Numbered from the stretch's first letter, positions 23,070 to 31,028 are shown. The stretch: DNA of 34,037 nucleotides from Cyanobacteria bacterium UBA7753 (GCA_002481545.1 DLEF01000006.1:1-34037), one strand, 5' to 3'. Numbers and translations: made by a program. The notes: a model not told the origin generated them from the sequence alone.

Positions 23070-25756
23070 GATGCTCCGTAATTTATATCTACATCCAAAG
23101 GGACTTTGAACGGCTGCCCGAGTTCCATACACTCAAGAACCATTGATGTCAACTCTTCCAACTCTGTTTTTTCGACTTCAAATACAAGTTCATCGTGTAC
23201 CTGCATAACCATTTTTGATTTCATATTCTTTTCGGTCAACTTTTTATCAACCTCAATCATAGCCATTTTGATTAAGTCTGCAGCGGTACCCTGCAAAGGC
23301 TGATTTATTGCGGCACGCTCCGCAAACTCTCTTATCTGATAATTAGCACTTGCAAGCTCTGCCCCTAAGTATCTTCTGCGACCGTACAAAGTTTCCACAA
23401 ACCCGTGTTCGTGCACAAAATCAATCTCGGTTGTCATATACTGTCTGACCTTCGGATAAGATTCAAAATATTTGTCTATAAACTCACCCGCCTCTGCGTT
23501 TGAGATACCTAACGATTTTGCAAGCCCGTATTTTGACTGACCGTAAACAATACCAAAGTTAACGGCTTTTGCCTTTCTTCTCATATCCTTTGTTACTTCC
23601 TCAACGGGAACACCAAACACCTTTGATGCAGTCATTGTATGTACATCTATATTGTCATTGAAAGCTTTTATCAGGTGTTCATCGCCCGAGACATGTGCCA
23701 AAAGCCTCAATTCTATCTGAGAATAATCCGCAGACAAAATCAGATAATGTTCTCTATCCTGCGGACAAAAAGCGTTCCTAATCTTGTTTCCTTCCTCCGA
23801 GCGGATAGGAATGTTTTGCAAATTCGGATTGGAAGAAGATAATCTGCCCGTAACCGTCGTTGCCTGATTATAGGTTGTATGTATTCTTCCGTCGCGTTTG
23901 CTAATCAACGTCGGAAGCGAATCCGTATAAGTTGAACGCAATTTTGAGAATTTTCTGTGTTGCAGAATAAAATCGCAAATTTCATATTCACCCGACAATT
24001 CCTCCAATATTTCTGCAGAAGTCGAACGTTTACGTTTCTTAGATTTTATACCCAACCTGTCATACAACACTTCCGCTACCTGTTTTGGGGAATTTATATT
24101 GAAAGGCCCGCCCGCAAGCTGATAAATGAAATCCTCCAACTCCGCGAGTTTTTCTTTCATATAATCGGACAGCGTTTTGAGGTAGTCAACATCTATCGCA
24201 ACCCCTGTATATTCCATTTTTGCGAGTACCGTTGTGAGCGGAATTTCAATCTCATTAACCAATTTTTGCTCTTTTTCGGACAGGTTTTCTCTCCAATATT
24301 TAGCGAGATTATAGATAGAATACGCCTCATCACATGCGTACATCCATTCTGCCGCCGTAAGCTCCGCCGTCACTTCCTTCTTTTCGCTCATTATATGATT
24401 TAAAAAGTCCAACGCCTGCGATTCTATAAGGTGGCTTCTGTTCGGATCTTTGACATAACTTGCCAAAAGTACATCATAATCTATTCCGTCCAAAACAATT
24501 CCGTTTTCTCTCAAAAGATAATAATTATGTTTAGCGTCATAAAATACTTTCTTTACATTCTTATCTTCCAAAATCGGTTTCAAAATATCAATAAACTTGG
24601 CGGGAACAAAGAAATTGTCGCCGTATGATATTGAAAACCCGATTATATCTTCCTTATCGGAATATGTATTTATCGCAAAATTATCTTTTGTTTTTAAATC
24701 TTCAACTAATTTTTTGACATCCTCTTCTTCAGATAATAATTTACTGTCCAGTTTTGCCGTATCTTCAACGGTTTCTTTCATTGCTTGAGTAAACAATCCC
24801 AACTGTTCGGGCTGATTATTTTCCGCCTGCTGTGTCAAAATAGGAGCCGAAACAGCCTCTTCCTGATTAGGATTGAACGATGCCAAAATCTTATTTATCT
24901 TTTTGATAAATGTGTAGAACTGCATCTTTCTTAAAAATTCACTAACCTTGTTTATATCAGGGAGAACAACTTCCGCCTTATCAAAATCAAAATCTATATC
25001 AACATTTTTGATTATTGTTGCGAGTTTTTGGCTCAAAAGTGCATCATCTTTTCCGTTAATAATTTTTTCTCTGATTGATTTTTGAGGAATATTTTCCGCA
25101 TTTGCAAGAACATTATCCAATGTTTGATATTCAGCCAAAAGTTTTTGCGCTGTCTTTTCGCCGATACCTTTTATCCCCGGAATATTATCCGATGTATCAC
25201 CGCGCAATCCTTTATAATCAACGACTTGATTAGGGTAAACACCCAGTTTTGCATAAACCCCGTCCCAACCGTATTCTTTTAATTCGCCTTTTGATGGGAT
25301 AAGTACTTTTATAAACCCGTCTTTGTCTATCAATTGGAACGAGTCCTGATCCCCCGTAAGGATAAGAGTTTTATGTCCCAATTCTTTTGCGCGGGTAGAG
25401 ATTGTGCCGATAAGGTCATCCGCCTCAAACCCCGGTCTTGTATAAATCGGAATATCAAACGCCTGCAAACCTTGGCAAATAAGTTCCAATTGCGTGCCTA
25501 AAGAATCAGGCATAGCCTCTCTGTTAGCCTTATAATCCTCATACATTTCCGTTCTGAAAGTTTCGTGCGAAACATCGAACGTAACAGCGATTGAGTCGGG
25601 ATGAATCTTACTCAACAGGTCAAATATAGCTTTAAAGAACCCGTACACAGCCCAAGTCGGTTGGTTGTCCGAGTTTTTCATCCCCGTTCGCTCCAGTGCG
25701 AAAAACTGTCTGAATGCAAGTGCATGTCCGTCTATTAAAACTAATGTTTTGCCCAA
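23054..25756 (-). CDS. polA: DNA polymerase I (proofreading site degenerate)
   Basis: A 900-aa PolA for Okazaki-fragment processing and repair. The 5'-3' exonuclease/FEN domain is at 1-290 (GDQDSFQL, GLRGDTSDNIPGI). The 3'-5' exonuclease fold at about 345-490 has lost its metal ligands: N363 and Y365 replace the DxE pair, N411 replaces the exo II Asp and Y479 the exo III Asp. The polymerase domain (500-900) is intact: motif A DYSQIELR (D677), motif B around RRKAKAVNFGIVYG, and motif C VHDE (H854, D855). It therefore lacks proofreading, as in Taq and Bacillus relatives. The start is TTG at 25756, supported by AAGGAAGAG 5-8 nt upstream. It lies 15 nt after DUF212. Confidence 0.97.
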   Translation of the reverse strand: MGKTLVLIDGHALAFRQFFALERTGMKNSDNQPTWAVYGFFKAIFDLLSKIHPDSIAVTFDVSHETFRTEMYEDYKANREAMPDSLGTQLELICQGLQAFDIPIYTRPGFEADDLIGTISTRAKELGHKTLILTGDQDSFQLIDKDGFIKVLIPSKGELKEYGWDGVYAKLGVYPNQVVDYKGLRGDTSDNIPGIKGIGEKTAQKLLAEYQTLDNVLANAENIPQKSIREKIINGKDDALLSQKLATIIKNVDIDFDFDKAEVVLPDINKVSEFLRKMQFYTFIKKINKILASFNPNQEEAVSAPILTQQAENNQPEQLGLFTQAMKETVEDTAKLDSKLLSEEEDVKKLVEDLKTKDNFAINTYSDKEDIIGFSISYGDNFFVPAKFIDILKPILEDKNVKKVFYDAKHNYYLLRENGIVLDGIDYDVLLASYVKDPNRSHLIESQALDFLNHIMSEKKEVTAELTAAEWMYACDEAYSIYNLAKYWRENLSEKEQKLVNEIEIPLTTVLAKMEYTGVAIDVDYLKTLSDYMKEKLAELEDFIYQLAGGPFNINSPKQVAEVLYDRLGIKSKKRKRSTSAEILEELSGEYEICDFILQHRKFSKLRSTYTDSLPTLISKRDGRIHTTYNQATTVTGRLSSSNPNLQNIPIRSEEGNKIRNAFCPQDREHYLILSADYSQIELRLLAHVSGDEHLIKAFNDNIDVHTMTASKVFGVPVEEVTKDMRRKAKAVNFGIVYGQSKYGLAKSLGISNAEAGEFIDKYFESYPKVRQYMTTEIDFVHEHGFVETLYGRRRYLGAELASANYQIREFAERAAINQPLQGTAADLIKMAMIEVDKKLTEKNMKSKMVMQVHDELVFEVEKTELEELTSMVLECMELGQPFKVPLDVDINYGASWKES

Positions 25757-25771
25757 AGTATCTCTTCCTTA

Positions 25772-26242
25772 TTATATTTTACTAAGGAACCATAAATGCA
25801 TATAATACGCATAAACGACTCCCAAAACCGCGCCCCAGAAAACCTGCAAAGGAGTGTGTCCCAAAAGTTCCTTGAGTCTGCCTCCGATTTCCTGCAGTTC
25901 GTGTTTATAAAAATCATCCAAAATTCTGTTTAAGCAAGCAGCCTGACGACCTGCGGCACGCCTGACGCCTGCGGCATCATACATAACGACAAGAGCATTT
26001 ACAAAAGCAATCGCAAACAACAGCGATGAAAACCCCGCTATCATACCGACAGAAGTCGCCGCCCCAACTACGAAAGCCGAGTGTGCACTGGGCATTCCGC
26101 CCGTAGTTGTAAACAATCTGAAATCTATTTTTTTATTGAAAATAAGTGATAATGAAAATTTTATTGTCTGCGCGATTAACGGCACCGTCAAAGACACAAA
26201 TAAAACCTCATATCCTGTATTTGCCCAATTAGATATGTCCAT
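25772..26242 (-). CDS. Divergent PAP2 family protein (DUF212)
   Basis: A 156-aa integral membrane protein of the DUF212/divergent PAP2 family, with about four transmembrane helices. The signature GGMPSAHSA is at 48-56, YDAAGVRRAAGRQA at 88-101 and LLGHTPLQV near 126-134; these recall the phosphatase residues of PAP2 enzymes. The likely role is a lipid-phosphate phosphatase in the membrane, but no substrate is proven. It has its own promoter (TTGCAT-17-TATGAT). It probably shares a transcript with polA, 15 nt downstream. Confidence 0.88.
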   Translation of the reverse strand: MDISNWANTGYEVLFVSLTVPLIAQTIKFSLSLIFNKKIDFRLFTTTGGMPSAHSAFVVGAATSVGMIAGFSSLLFAIAFVNALVVMYDAAGVRRAAGRQAACLNRILDDFYKHELQEIGGRLKELLGHTPLQVFWGAVLGVVYAYYMHLWFLSKI

Positions 26243-26268
26243 ATTGTAAATGTTCTCCCTGTCTCTAT

Positions 26269-26297
26269 ATCATACACGATATATGCAAAATATGCAA
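26269..26297 (-). promoter_or_regulatory. Promoter for DUF212-polA
   Basis: On the minus strand, TTGCAT (26297-26292), a 17-nt spacer and TATGAT (26274-26269) precede the DUF212 start by 26 nt, leaving room for the AGGGAG site. The -35 lies in a tandem ATATGCAAAA repeat. Confidence 0.6.
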
Positions 26298-26301
26298 AAT
26301 T

Positions 26302-26329
26302 ATTATATAAGTTCAAACTCTTATATAAT
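26302..26329 (-). terminator. AT-rich hairpin after obg
   Basis: ATTATATAAG (26302-26311) and CTTATATAAT (26320-26329) form a perfect 10-bp stem with an 8-nt loop, 30 nt beyond the obg stop. The U-tract is short and the stem is all A/T but two pairs, so termination may be partial. Confidence 0.45.
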
Positions 26330-26358
26330 ATTTACCGGTATAAACACAAACACTTTAT

Positions 26359-27663
26359 TTAGTAACCGCTGCCCTCATCCCAAATAGTATCGTCATAATG
26401 TACAAGCTCAAGATTACCGATGATTAGGGTATCACCGTTCTTAATTCCTTTTTGTTTTAGAACGTCAAATACCCCCATAGAAGTCAAAATGTGCTGTAAT
26501 CTGATTACCTGTTCAGGGTTTTTCGCATCGGTTACACTCGCAAGTCGTTTTATTTTTCCGCCTTCAATCAAAAAAGTATTTTTATCTGCTTTTATAACAT
26601 CAAAGTGGCTGTCGTCATTGTTATATGCGCCCGTGTCTTCTTCCACATGTATTTTTATTTCAGGTCGTTCAATCTCATCAACTTTTTGCGTTACAAAATA
26701 CATAAGTTTATCAACATTTTGTTTTGTGACTGCAGAAATCGTAAAGATATCTTTGTCAGGCAAATATTCTTTAAACTGATTCAAAACCTCATTTTGTCTT
26801 TCTTCGTCCACCGCATCTATTTTGTTCAAAACAACGATTTGATAACGTTTTGCAAGAGCCTCCGAGTGTTTTGCGAGTTCGTTATTGATTATTTTATAGT
26901 TCTCAAGCGGGTTTTCCGCCGTGATATCTACAATATGCAGTAAAAATCTGCATCTTTCGACGTGTCTCAAAAACTCATACCCAAGTCCGACGCCTTCGCT
27001 TGCGCCTTCAATAATCCCCGGAATATCCGCAATAACAAATCCGTCTCCGTTCGGTTTCTTGACTACTCCGAGATTAGGAACAAGAGTCGTGAACGGATAA
27101 TCCGCAATCTTTGGTTTTGCGGAGCTTACAACACTTATAAACGTTGATTTACCCGCATTCGGCATACCCAAAAGCCCAATATCGGAAATCAATTTTAGTT
27201 CAAGCCCGACGAGACGTTCAATCCCCGGTTCCCCAGGTTCGCAGAACTGCGGGGCTCTTTTTTGAGGAGTTGCGAAACGGGCGTTTCCTCTTCCGCCTCT
27301 TCCGCCTTTTGCGATTAGCAATGTTTGCCCTGGCTCTGTCAGGTTCCCGATTACGGCACCTGTTTTATCATCTGTTACAACCGTTCCCAAAGGGACTTTT
27401 ATGTATAACGGTTTTGCGCCTCTTCCGTGCATACCTTTTATACCGCCATTTTCGCCGTTTTCTGCTTTAAATACGGAGCGGAATTTAAAATCCAAAAGCG
27501 TGGACAAGCCTTCGTCTGCTACAAGATAAATGTCTCCGCCGTTTCCGCCGTCACCGCCTGCAGGCCCGCCTTTATCAACAAATTTTTCTCTGCGCCATGC
27601 GACCATACCGTTTCCGCCATGACCTGATACAAGTTTTATTTTTGTTTTGTCTATAAATTGCAT
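26359..27663 (-). CDS. obg: GTPase Obg/CgtA
   Basis: A 434-aa Obg GTPase, a 50S-ribosome assembly and stress factor. The Gly-rich Obg fold is at 1-157 (GGPAGGDGGNGGDIYL). The G domain has G1 GMPNAGKST (166-174), the TT switch at 192-193, G3 DIPG (213-216) and G4 NKID (280-283). A C-terminal OCT domain (about 350-434, with IKRLASVTDAKNPEQVIRLQ) is complete. The length is normal. The 45-bp gap to the divergent tsaD must hold both promoters. A 116-bp gap with an AT-rich hairpin separates it from the downstream DUF212 gene. Confidence 0.97.
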   Translation of the reverse strand: MQFIDKTKIKLVSGHGGNGMVAWRREKFVDKGGPAGGDGGNGGDIYLVADEGLSTLLDFKFRSVFKAENGENGGIKGMHGRGAKPLYIKVPLGTVVTDDKTGAVIGNLTEPGQTLLIAKGGRGGRGNARFATPQKRAPQFCEPGEPGIERLVGLELKLISDIGLLGMPNAGKSTFISVVSSAKPKIADYPFTTLVPNLGVVKKPNGDGFVIADIPGIIEGASEGVGLGYEFLRHVERCRFLLHIVDITAENPLENYKIINNELAKHSEALAKRYQIVVLNKIDAVDEERQNEVLNQFKEYLPDKDIFTISAVTKQNVDKLMYFVTQKVDEIERPEIKIHVEEDTGAYNNDDSHFDVIKADKNTFLIEGGKIKRLASVTDAKNPEQVIRLQHILTSMGVFDVLKQKGIKNGDTLIIGNLELVHYDDTIWDEGSGY

Positions 27664-27696
27664 TTATACAAATCTCTCTATTATCTGATTTTGTAA

Positions 27697-27702
27697 TATA
27701 AT
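27697..27702 (+). promoter_or_regulatory. tsaD -10 element
   Basis: A perfect TATAAT lies exactly six bases before the ATG at 27709, implying a leaderless message. No good -35 is seen (CTCTCT at 27674-27679), and there is no Shine-Dalgarno. Confidence 0.55.
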
Positions 27703-27708
27703 GATACT

Positions 27709-28740
27709 ATGAACAAAACTAAAAAAACATTATTTACGGATACACCCGTAGAACTAAACGATAACAGTTACATTTTTGCAATAGAATCCAGCTGTGATGA
27801 AACGGCGGGAGCGATAGTACAGGGCGGAAGAAAAGTAATCTCTAACGTCGTAGCGTCGCAGATAAAGACTCACGAAAAATTCGGCGGAGTTATTCCCGAA
27901 ATCGCAGCGAGAGAACACCTTGAGGCAATAAATGTAGTAATAGATAAAACTTTTAAAGAGGCGAACTTGAAGCCCGAAGACATTGACGCGTTCGCAGGAA
28001 CGGTAGGACCGGGGCTCGTCGGATGTCTGCTTGTCGGGTTGAACGCTGCCAAAACATTGGCACTCGTACATGACAAACCGTTCATCGGAGTTAATCACCT
28101 TGACGCACACGTCAGCGCGAATTTCATCGATACGGATATAAAACCACCGTTTATCGCGCTATTGGTAAGCGGAGGGCACACCCAAATATTGGATGTAAAA
28201 TCTTATTCCGAAACCCAAATAATAGGTGAAACCTTGGACGACGCGGTCGGCGAAACTTACGATAAAGTTGCCCGTCTGATTGGTCTGCCATATCCGGGTG
28301 GCCCAAAATTGGACAAAATGGCGCAAAAAGGAAATCCGCACGCGTTTAAGTTACCTGAAGCAAAAGTCGGCGAGTTCGATTTCAGCTTTAGCGGGTTGAA
28401 AACAGCAGCTTCAAGACTGGTAAAATCATTCAACGGCAAAGATATCCCCGTTGAAGATGTTTGCGCAAGTTTTCAGGAATGTATTTCAGAAACTTTGATA
28501 AAGAAAGTTAAACACGCGCTTGAAGTCAAGGGCTACAAACAGGTAGTCATTGCAGGCGGTGTCGCTGCAAACTCCGAAATAAGAAGAAAAATATTTGAAC
28601 TTGAAAAAGAAGGCTACAGAGTAAACGCTCCGCAGATGAAATACTGCACGGATAACGCTGCTATGGTCGCAAGCTCCGCTTTCTTCTTTGATAATACTTT
28701 TGATGATATTGATGTAGAAGTATTCTCAAGAGTCAAATAA
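27709..28740 (+). CDS. tsaD: tRNA N6-adenosine threonylcarbamoyltransferase
   Basis: A 343-aa TsaD, the catalytic subunit that puts threonylcarbamoyl on A37 of ANN-decoding tRNAs, working with TsaB, TsaC and TsaE (none in this window). ASKHA motifs in order: IESSCDET (26-32), the metal site NHLDAH (H130, H134), SGGHTQ, DDAVGETYDK, FDFSFSGLKT, GGVAANSE, and a final TDNAAM with Asp ligand. There is an N-terminal extension of ~20 residues before the ASKHA start. No shorter start has a better site; the -10 TATAAT six bases upstream supports this ATG. It is divergent from obg. Confidence 0.97.
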   Translation: MNKTKKTLFTDTPVELNDNSYIFAIESSCDETAGAIVQGGRKVISNVVASQIKTHEKFGGVIPEIAAREHLEAINVVIDKTFKEANLKPEDIDAFAGTVGPGLVGCLLVGLNAAKTLALVHDKPFIGVNHLDAHVSANFIDTDIKPPFIALLVSGGHTQILDVKSYSETQIIGETLDDAVGETYDKVARLIGLPYPGGPKLDKMAQKGNPHAFKLPEAKVGEFDFSFSGLKTAASRLVKSFNGKDIPVEDVCASFQECISETLIKKVKHALEVKGYKQVVIAGGVAANSEIRRKIFELEKEGYRVNAPQMKYCTDNAAMVASSAFFFDNTFDDIDVEVFSRVK

Positions 28741-28855
28741 TAGGGGTAAGGTGTAAAGGGGTAAATAACTTACAGAATGTTTTAACTCTATCATCCCGAA
28801 CTTGTATACGTTACTACCCAATAGTTTTAGCCAAAGAAATAATACGTTAATGTGA

Positions 28856-28889
28856 GTGTCATTGCGAGTTGGTCAAAGGCTTGACCAAC
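28856..28889 (+). repeat. REP-like core and hairpin
   Basis: GTGTCATTGCGAG (28856-28868) runs into a perfect 9-bp hairpin GTTGGTCAA (28868-28876) / TTGACCAAC (28881-28889). The same 13-base core, inverted, is at 15297-15309 next to a similar hairpin. Confidence 0.6.
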
Positions 28890-28928
28890 GCTCTGCCGAA
28901 CCAAATAATTAAATATTATTTTGTGAGA

Positions 28929-28967
28929 GGTAAATCCAGCCGACTTGTCTTAATAATTGAATAAAAG
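28929..28967 (+). repeat. Dispersed GGTAAATCC repeat, copy 2
   Basis: It matches 15191-15229 at 32 of 39 positions without gaps. Both copies lie near a GTGTCATTGCGAG core, but the relative order and orientation differ, so they are separate elements of one repeat population. Confidence 0.6.
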
Positions 28968-29010
28968 GGTTCCATATTATTATATAAAAATATCTTTAGA
29001 TATAATATCA

Positions 29011-29050
29011 AAATTAAAAAATGAGGATAAGAAAATTTCTTATCCTCATT
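29011..29050 (-). terminator. Terminator of the anti-sigma/sigma/Spy operon
   Basis: A 12-bp stem AATGAGGATAAG (29020-29031) / CTTATCCTCATT (29039-29050) with loop AAAATTT. On the minus strand it is followed by TTTTTAATTTT. It lies 26 nt after the Spy-like stop. Confidence 0.88.
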
Positions 29051-29075
29051 GTCATTTGATGAATGTGTACATTAC

Positions 29076-29573
29076 CTATCTTTTATGCGGATGTTTGTTT
29101 TTTGCCATATTCTTTTTGGCGTTTTCTTTTATTTTAGAAAACTCTTTTTTCTGTTTATCCGTCAAGATTGATTCAAAGTCACGTTCGTTTTGCATTCTCA
29201 AGTCACGCGCTTGTTTTTTCAATTCGAATATTTGTTTGTTCAATCTTTCAGTTTGTTCTAATTGAGCCTCGGTCGTCAGCTTTTGGCTGTGTTTGATGAT
29301 TTCTTTTTGCTCCTGTTTAGTTCTGATGGCGTTCATAATAGGTTCCATCTGTTCACGGGTTTGCATTCTCATAGCCTTTGCTTTTGCCTTTTGAGCCTCG
29401 GTCAATTTCAACTTCTTATCCAAATCAATTTTTGGCGGTCTTTGCCCAGGTTGGTGCATTCCCGGAGGTGGCGGAGGGCAGCCTTGCGGACCGTCGCATT
29501 TTTGGTAGTTTCCTGCGAATGCCATGGTTGATGTCATTGCGAGTATCGCCATAGTCAGTATTGATTTTTTCAT
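29076..29573 (-). CDS. Spy/CpxP-like LTXXQ periplasmic protein
   Basis: A 165-aa exported protein. The signal peptide (MKKSILTMAILAMTSTMAFA) is followed by a Cys/Pro-rich stretch (CDGPQGCPPPPPGMHQPGQ) and then an all-helical domain with two LTXXQ motifs, LTEAQ and LTDKQ. That is the Spy/CpxP/CnrX type of envelope chaperone or sensor. The C-terminus is basic with histidines (KHPHKR). An ATG three codons upstream (29582) touches the AAAGG site directly, while the ATG at 29573 is spaced 9 nt from it and gives a normal signal peptide, so 29573 is chosen. It is the last gene of an operon with an anti-sigma and an ECF sigma factor, which suggests it either reports envelope or metal stress or is the regulon's output. 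Confidence 0.85.
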   Translation of the reverse strand: MKKSILTMAILAMTSTMAFAGNYQKCDGPQGCPPPPPGMHQPGQRPPKIDLDKKLKLTEAQKAKAKAMRMQTREQMEPIMNAIRTKQEQKEIIKHSQKLTTEAQLEQTERLNKQIFELKKQARDLRMQNERDFESILTDKQKKEFSKIKENAKKNMAKNKHPHKR

Positions 29574-29588
29574 CTTTTTCATCCTTTC

Positions 29589-30086
29589 TTAAAGCAAATC
29601 TTCAAGTTTCAGTGTAAGCTCTTTCTTCGCGTTATAAATCCTTGATTTTACAGTACCTACGGGAACATTGAGTTTTTTCGCCGCAGCCTCATAGGTGTAA
29701 CCGTCTATTTCACAAAGCATTATAACTTCCTTGAACTTTGGTCTTAGCCCGTCAATTGCTTCAATTATTCGTTTTTGTCGTATTTTTGAAAGCAACGTGA
29801 GCTCAGGTGTCGCCTTCTTGTCTTTTATGGAGTTAATCACGTCTTCATCCGTGAAGGAATCGCGACTAACCTTGTATGTCGAGGATTTCACATAATCCTT
29901 AGATACATTCTTCGCTATTGTGTTAATCCAGGTCTTAAAGCTGCCCTTCTCAACATATTTTTCTTGATTTTTCCAGACCTTTAAATAGACCTCTTGTTCT
30001 AAATCCTCATTGGTCTCTTTTGTTATCAGTCTGATTATATTTCTAACGTTTTCTTTGTTGCTGTTTATTAAGTCTTTAAAGTTCAT
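29589..30086 (-). CDS. ECF-type RNA polymerase sigma factor
   Basis: A 165-aa sigma-70 family protein of ECF size. Region 2 is at about 10-75 (EDLEQEVYLKVWKN, GSFKTWINTIAKN). There is a linker, and region 4 is at about 110-160 (LRPKFKEVIMLCEIDGYTYE, then the HTH AAAKKLNVPVGTVKSRIYNA). There are no regions 1.1 or 3, as expected for ECFs. Its ATG overlaps the anti-sigma stop by 4 nt (ATGA), so the two are made together. It probably drives its own operon through the GAAC-N16-CGTT promoter at 30453-30477. Confidence 0.93.
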   Translation of the reverse strand: MNFKDLINSNKENVRNIIRLITKETNEDLEQEVYLKVWKNQEKYVEKGSFKTWINTIAKNVSKDYVKSSTYKVSRDSFTDEDVINSIKDKKATPELTLLSKIRQKRIIEAIDGLRPKFKEVIMLCEIDGYTYEAAAKKLNVPVGTVKSRIYNAKKELTLKLEDLL

Positions 30087-30430
30087 TCACCATCTACCAT
30101 TATGAGTCCGTAGTCATCCGTTTGAAAGCCTAAATCTTCCGCCGTGAATTGTTGACCGTATTTAATCTCATCCAAGATGTTGTAATTCATATTGGCAATT
30201 TCTAACGTTGTCCCGCCAACCAACAGTGCAAACAAAACACAAGCTACCTTTACGGCATTGAACTTATTGTTATTTTTGTAATGAGGTTTGACCTCCTGTA
30301 TCAAATCAGACACCCTGTTCATCTTGTCATACTCGGCTTTGCAATCAGGACATTCGGCAATATGTGCCTTGAGAGTCTCTTCGTCCGAGAATGTGAACAG
30401 TGCTTCAAATTTGTTACATTTTTTAGTCAT
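30083..30430 (-). CDS. Zinc-finger anti-sigma factor (ZAS type), membrane-bound
   Basis: A 115-aa protein. The N-terminal half has a ZAS-type motif, H23-x3-C27-x2-C30 (AHIAECPDC), which clamps ECF sigma factors. There is one transmembrane helix (about 59-78, VKVACVLFALLVGGTTLEI) and a short periplasmic tail (80-115) ending MVDGE. This places sigma binding in the cytoplasm and sensing outside. It is the first gene of the operon, before the sigma factor, an order that favours a ready pool of inhibitor. AGAGG lies 6 nt before the ATG. Confidence 0.88.
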   Translation of the reverse strand: MTKKCNKFEALFTFSDEETLKAHIAECPDCKAEYDKMNRVSDLIQEVKPHYKNNNKFNAVKVACVLFALLVGGTTLEIANMNYNILDEIKYGQQFTAEDLGFQTDDYGLIMVDGE

Positions 30431-30452
30431 TTTTTACCTCTTACACCTATAT

Positions 30453-30477
30453 AACGAAATAAAATCCAAATTGTTCA
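30453..30477 (-). promoter_or_regulatory. Candidate ECF-type autoregulatory promoter
   Basis: On the minus strand, TGAAC (30477-30473) is followed by a 16-nt spacer and CGTT (30456-30453), 22 nt before the anti-sigma ATG. The GAAC...CGT pattern with 16-nt spacing is typical of ECF-dependent promoters. No sigma-70-type pair is as good nearby. Confidence 0.55.
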
Positions 30478-30590
30478 TTTTTTTATTTATTTTGTTAATT
30501 TTTTGTAAAATACCGTACAATATTTAGGATTTCAGGCACCAAGCCCTGTATAATTATACCATATCTTTTTATAGTATAGACAATAAATGC

Positions 30591-30612
30591 AGGTGCAATT
30601 TTTGTACCGATT
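30591..30612. repeat. Left repeat flanking toxin-antitoxin module
   Basis: AGGTGCAATTTTTGTACC and the following GATT resemble 31431-31454, differing by two one-base gaps and one substitution. The pair brackets the HigBA-like operon in direct orientation. Confidence 0.5.
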
Positions 30613-30657
30613 TAGATATATCAATTTCATTATATCGAACATTATCCAAGCATAGAC

Positions 30658-30686
30658 TTGAAATATTGTCGCATATATGCTACAAT
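30658..30686 (+). promoter_or_regulatory. Promoter of the HigBA-like operon (leaderless)
   Basis: TTGAAA (30658-30663), 17-nt spacer, TACAAT (30681-30686); six bases then separate the -10 from the ATG at 30693. GCATATATGC (30671-30680) is a 10-bp palindrome inside the spacer and a good candidate operator for the antitoxin. Confidence 0.75.
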
Positions 30687-30692
30687 ATTAAT

Positions 30693-31028
30693 ATGAATCA
30701 ATATACAATATCTATGTATAAAACCGATAGCGGAAAAATTCCGTTCCTCATTTGGTTAGAATCTATCAAAGATAACACAACCAAACGCAGGATAAGACTG
30801 AGAATTGACCGAATGATAGACGGGAATTTCGGAGACACCAAGAATTTGGGTGATGATTTATATGAATTGCGACTATTTTTTGGTAGCGGATACAGAGTTT
30901 ATTATACAGTTGAGAATGATGTATTGGTTATATTATTTTCCGGTGGAGACAAATCAACGCAAAATGATGATATAAAAAAAGCAAAAATGTATTTGCAAGA
31001 ATACAAAGGAGGCAAAAATGAAAAATAA
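30693..31028 (+). CDS. HigB/Gp49-like RelE-superfamily toxin
   Basis: A 111-aa protein of the phage-derived Gp49/HigB-like addiction-module killer family (RelE/ParE superfamily). Features: PFLIWLESIKD, KRRIRLRIDRMIDGNFGD, LYELRLFFGSGYRVYY, and LVILFSGGDKSTQNDDIKKA. These are the family's conserved basic and aromatic residues; characterised relatives cleave mRNA on the ribosome. An ATG nine codons upstream (30666) lies within the promoter, so the ATG at 30693 is used. The toxin precedes the antitoxin, as in higBA. It overlaps the antitoxin by 11 nt. Confidence 0.92.
   Translation: MNQYTISMYKTDSGKIPFLIWLESIKDNTTKRRIRLRIDRMIDGNFGDTKNLGDDLYELRLFFGSGYRVYYTVENDVLVILFSGGDKSTQNDDIKKAKMYLQEYKGGKNEK

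Larger units (their letters stand above)
28741..29075. other. 335-bp gap after tsaD with dispersed repeats
   Basis: No gene is seen. The content is the REP-like core and hairpin at 28856-28889, the GGTAAATCC repeat at 28929-28967, and the terminator of the Spy-like gene at 29011-29050. GGGGTAA occurs three times close together near 28741-28765 as a simple repeat. Confidence 0.5.

Noticed and set aside
23070..23132. Longer start for the small secreted protein
   Set aside because: It would put 21 polar residues before a clear signal peptide and lies deep in polA.
23957..24403. 148-aa antisense open frame within polA
   Set aside because: It is opposite a conserved polA region with normal codon use and has no start signals.
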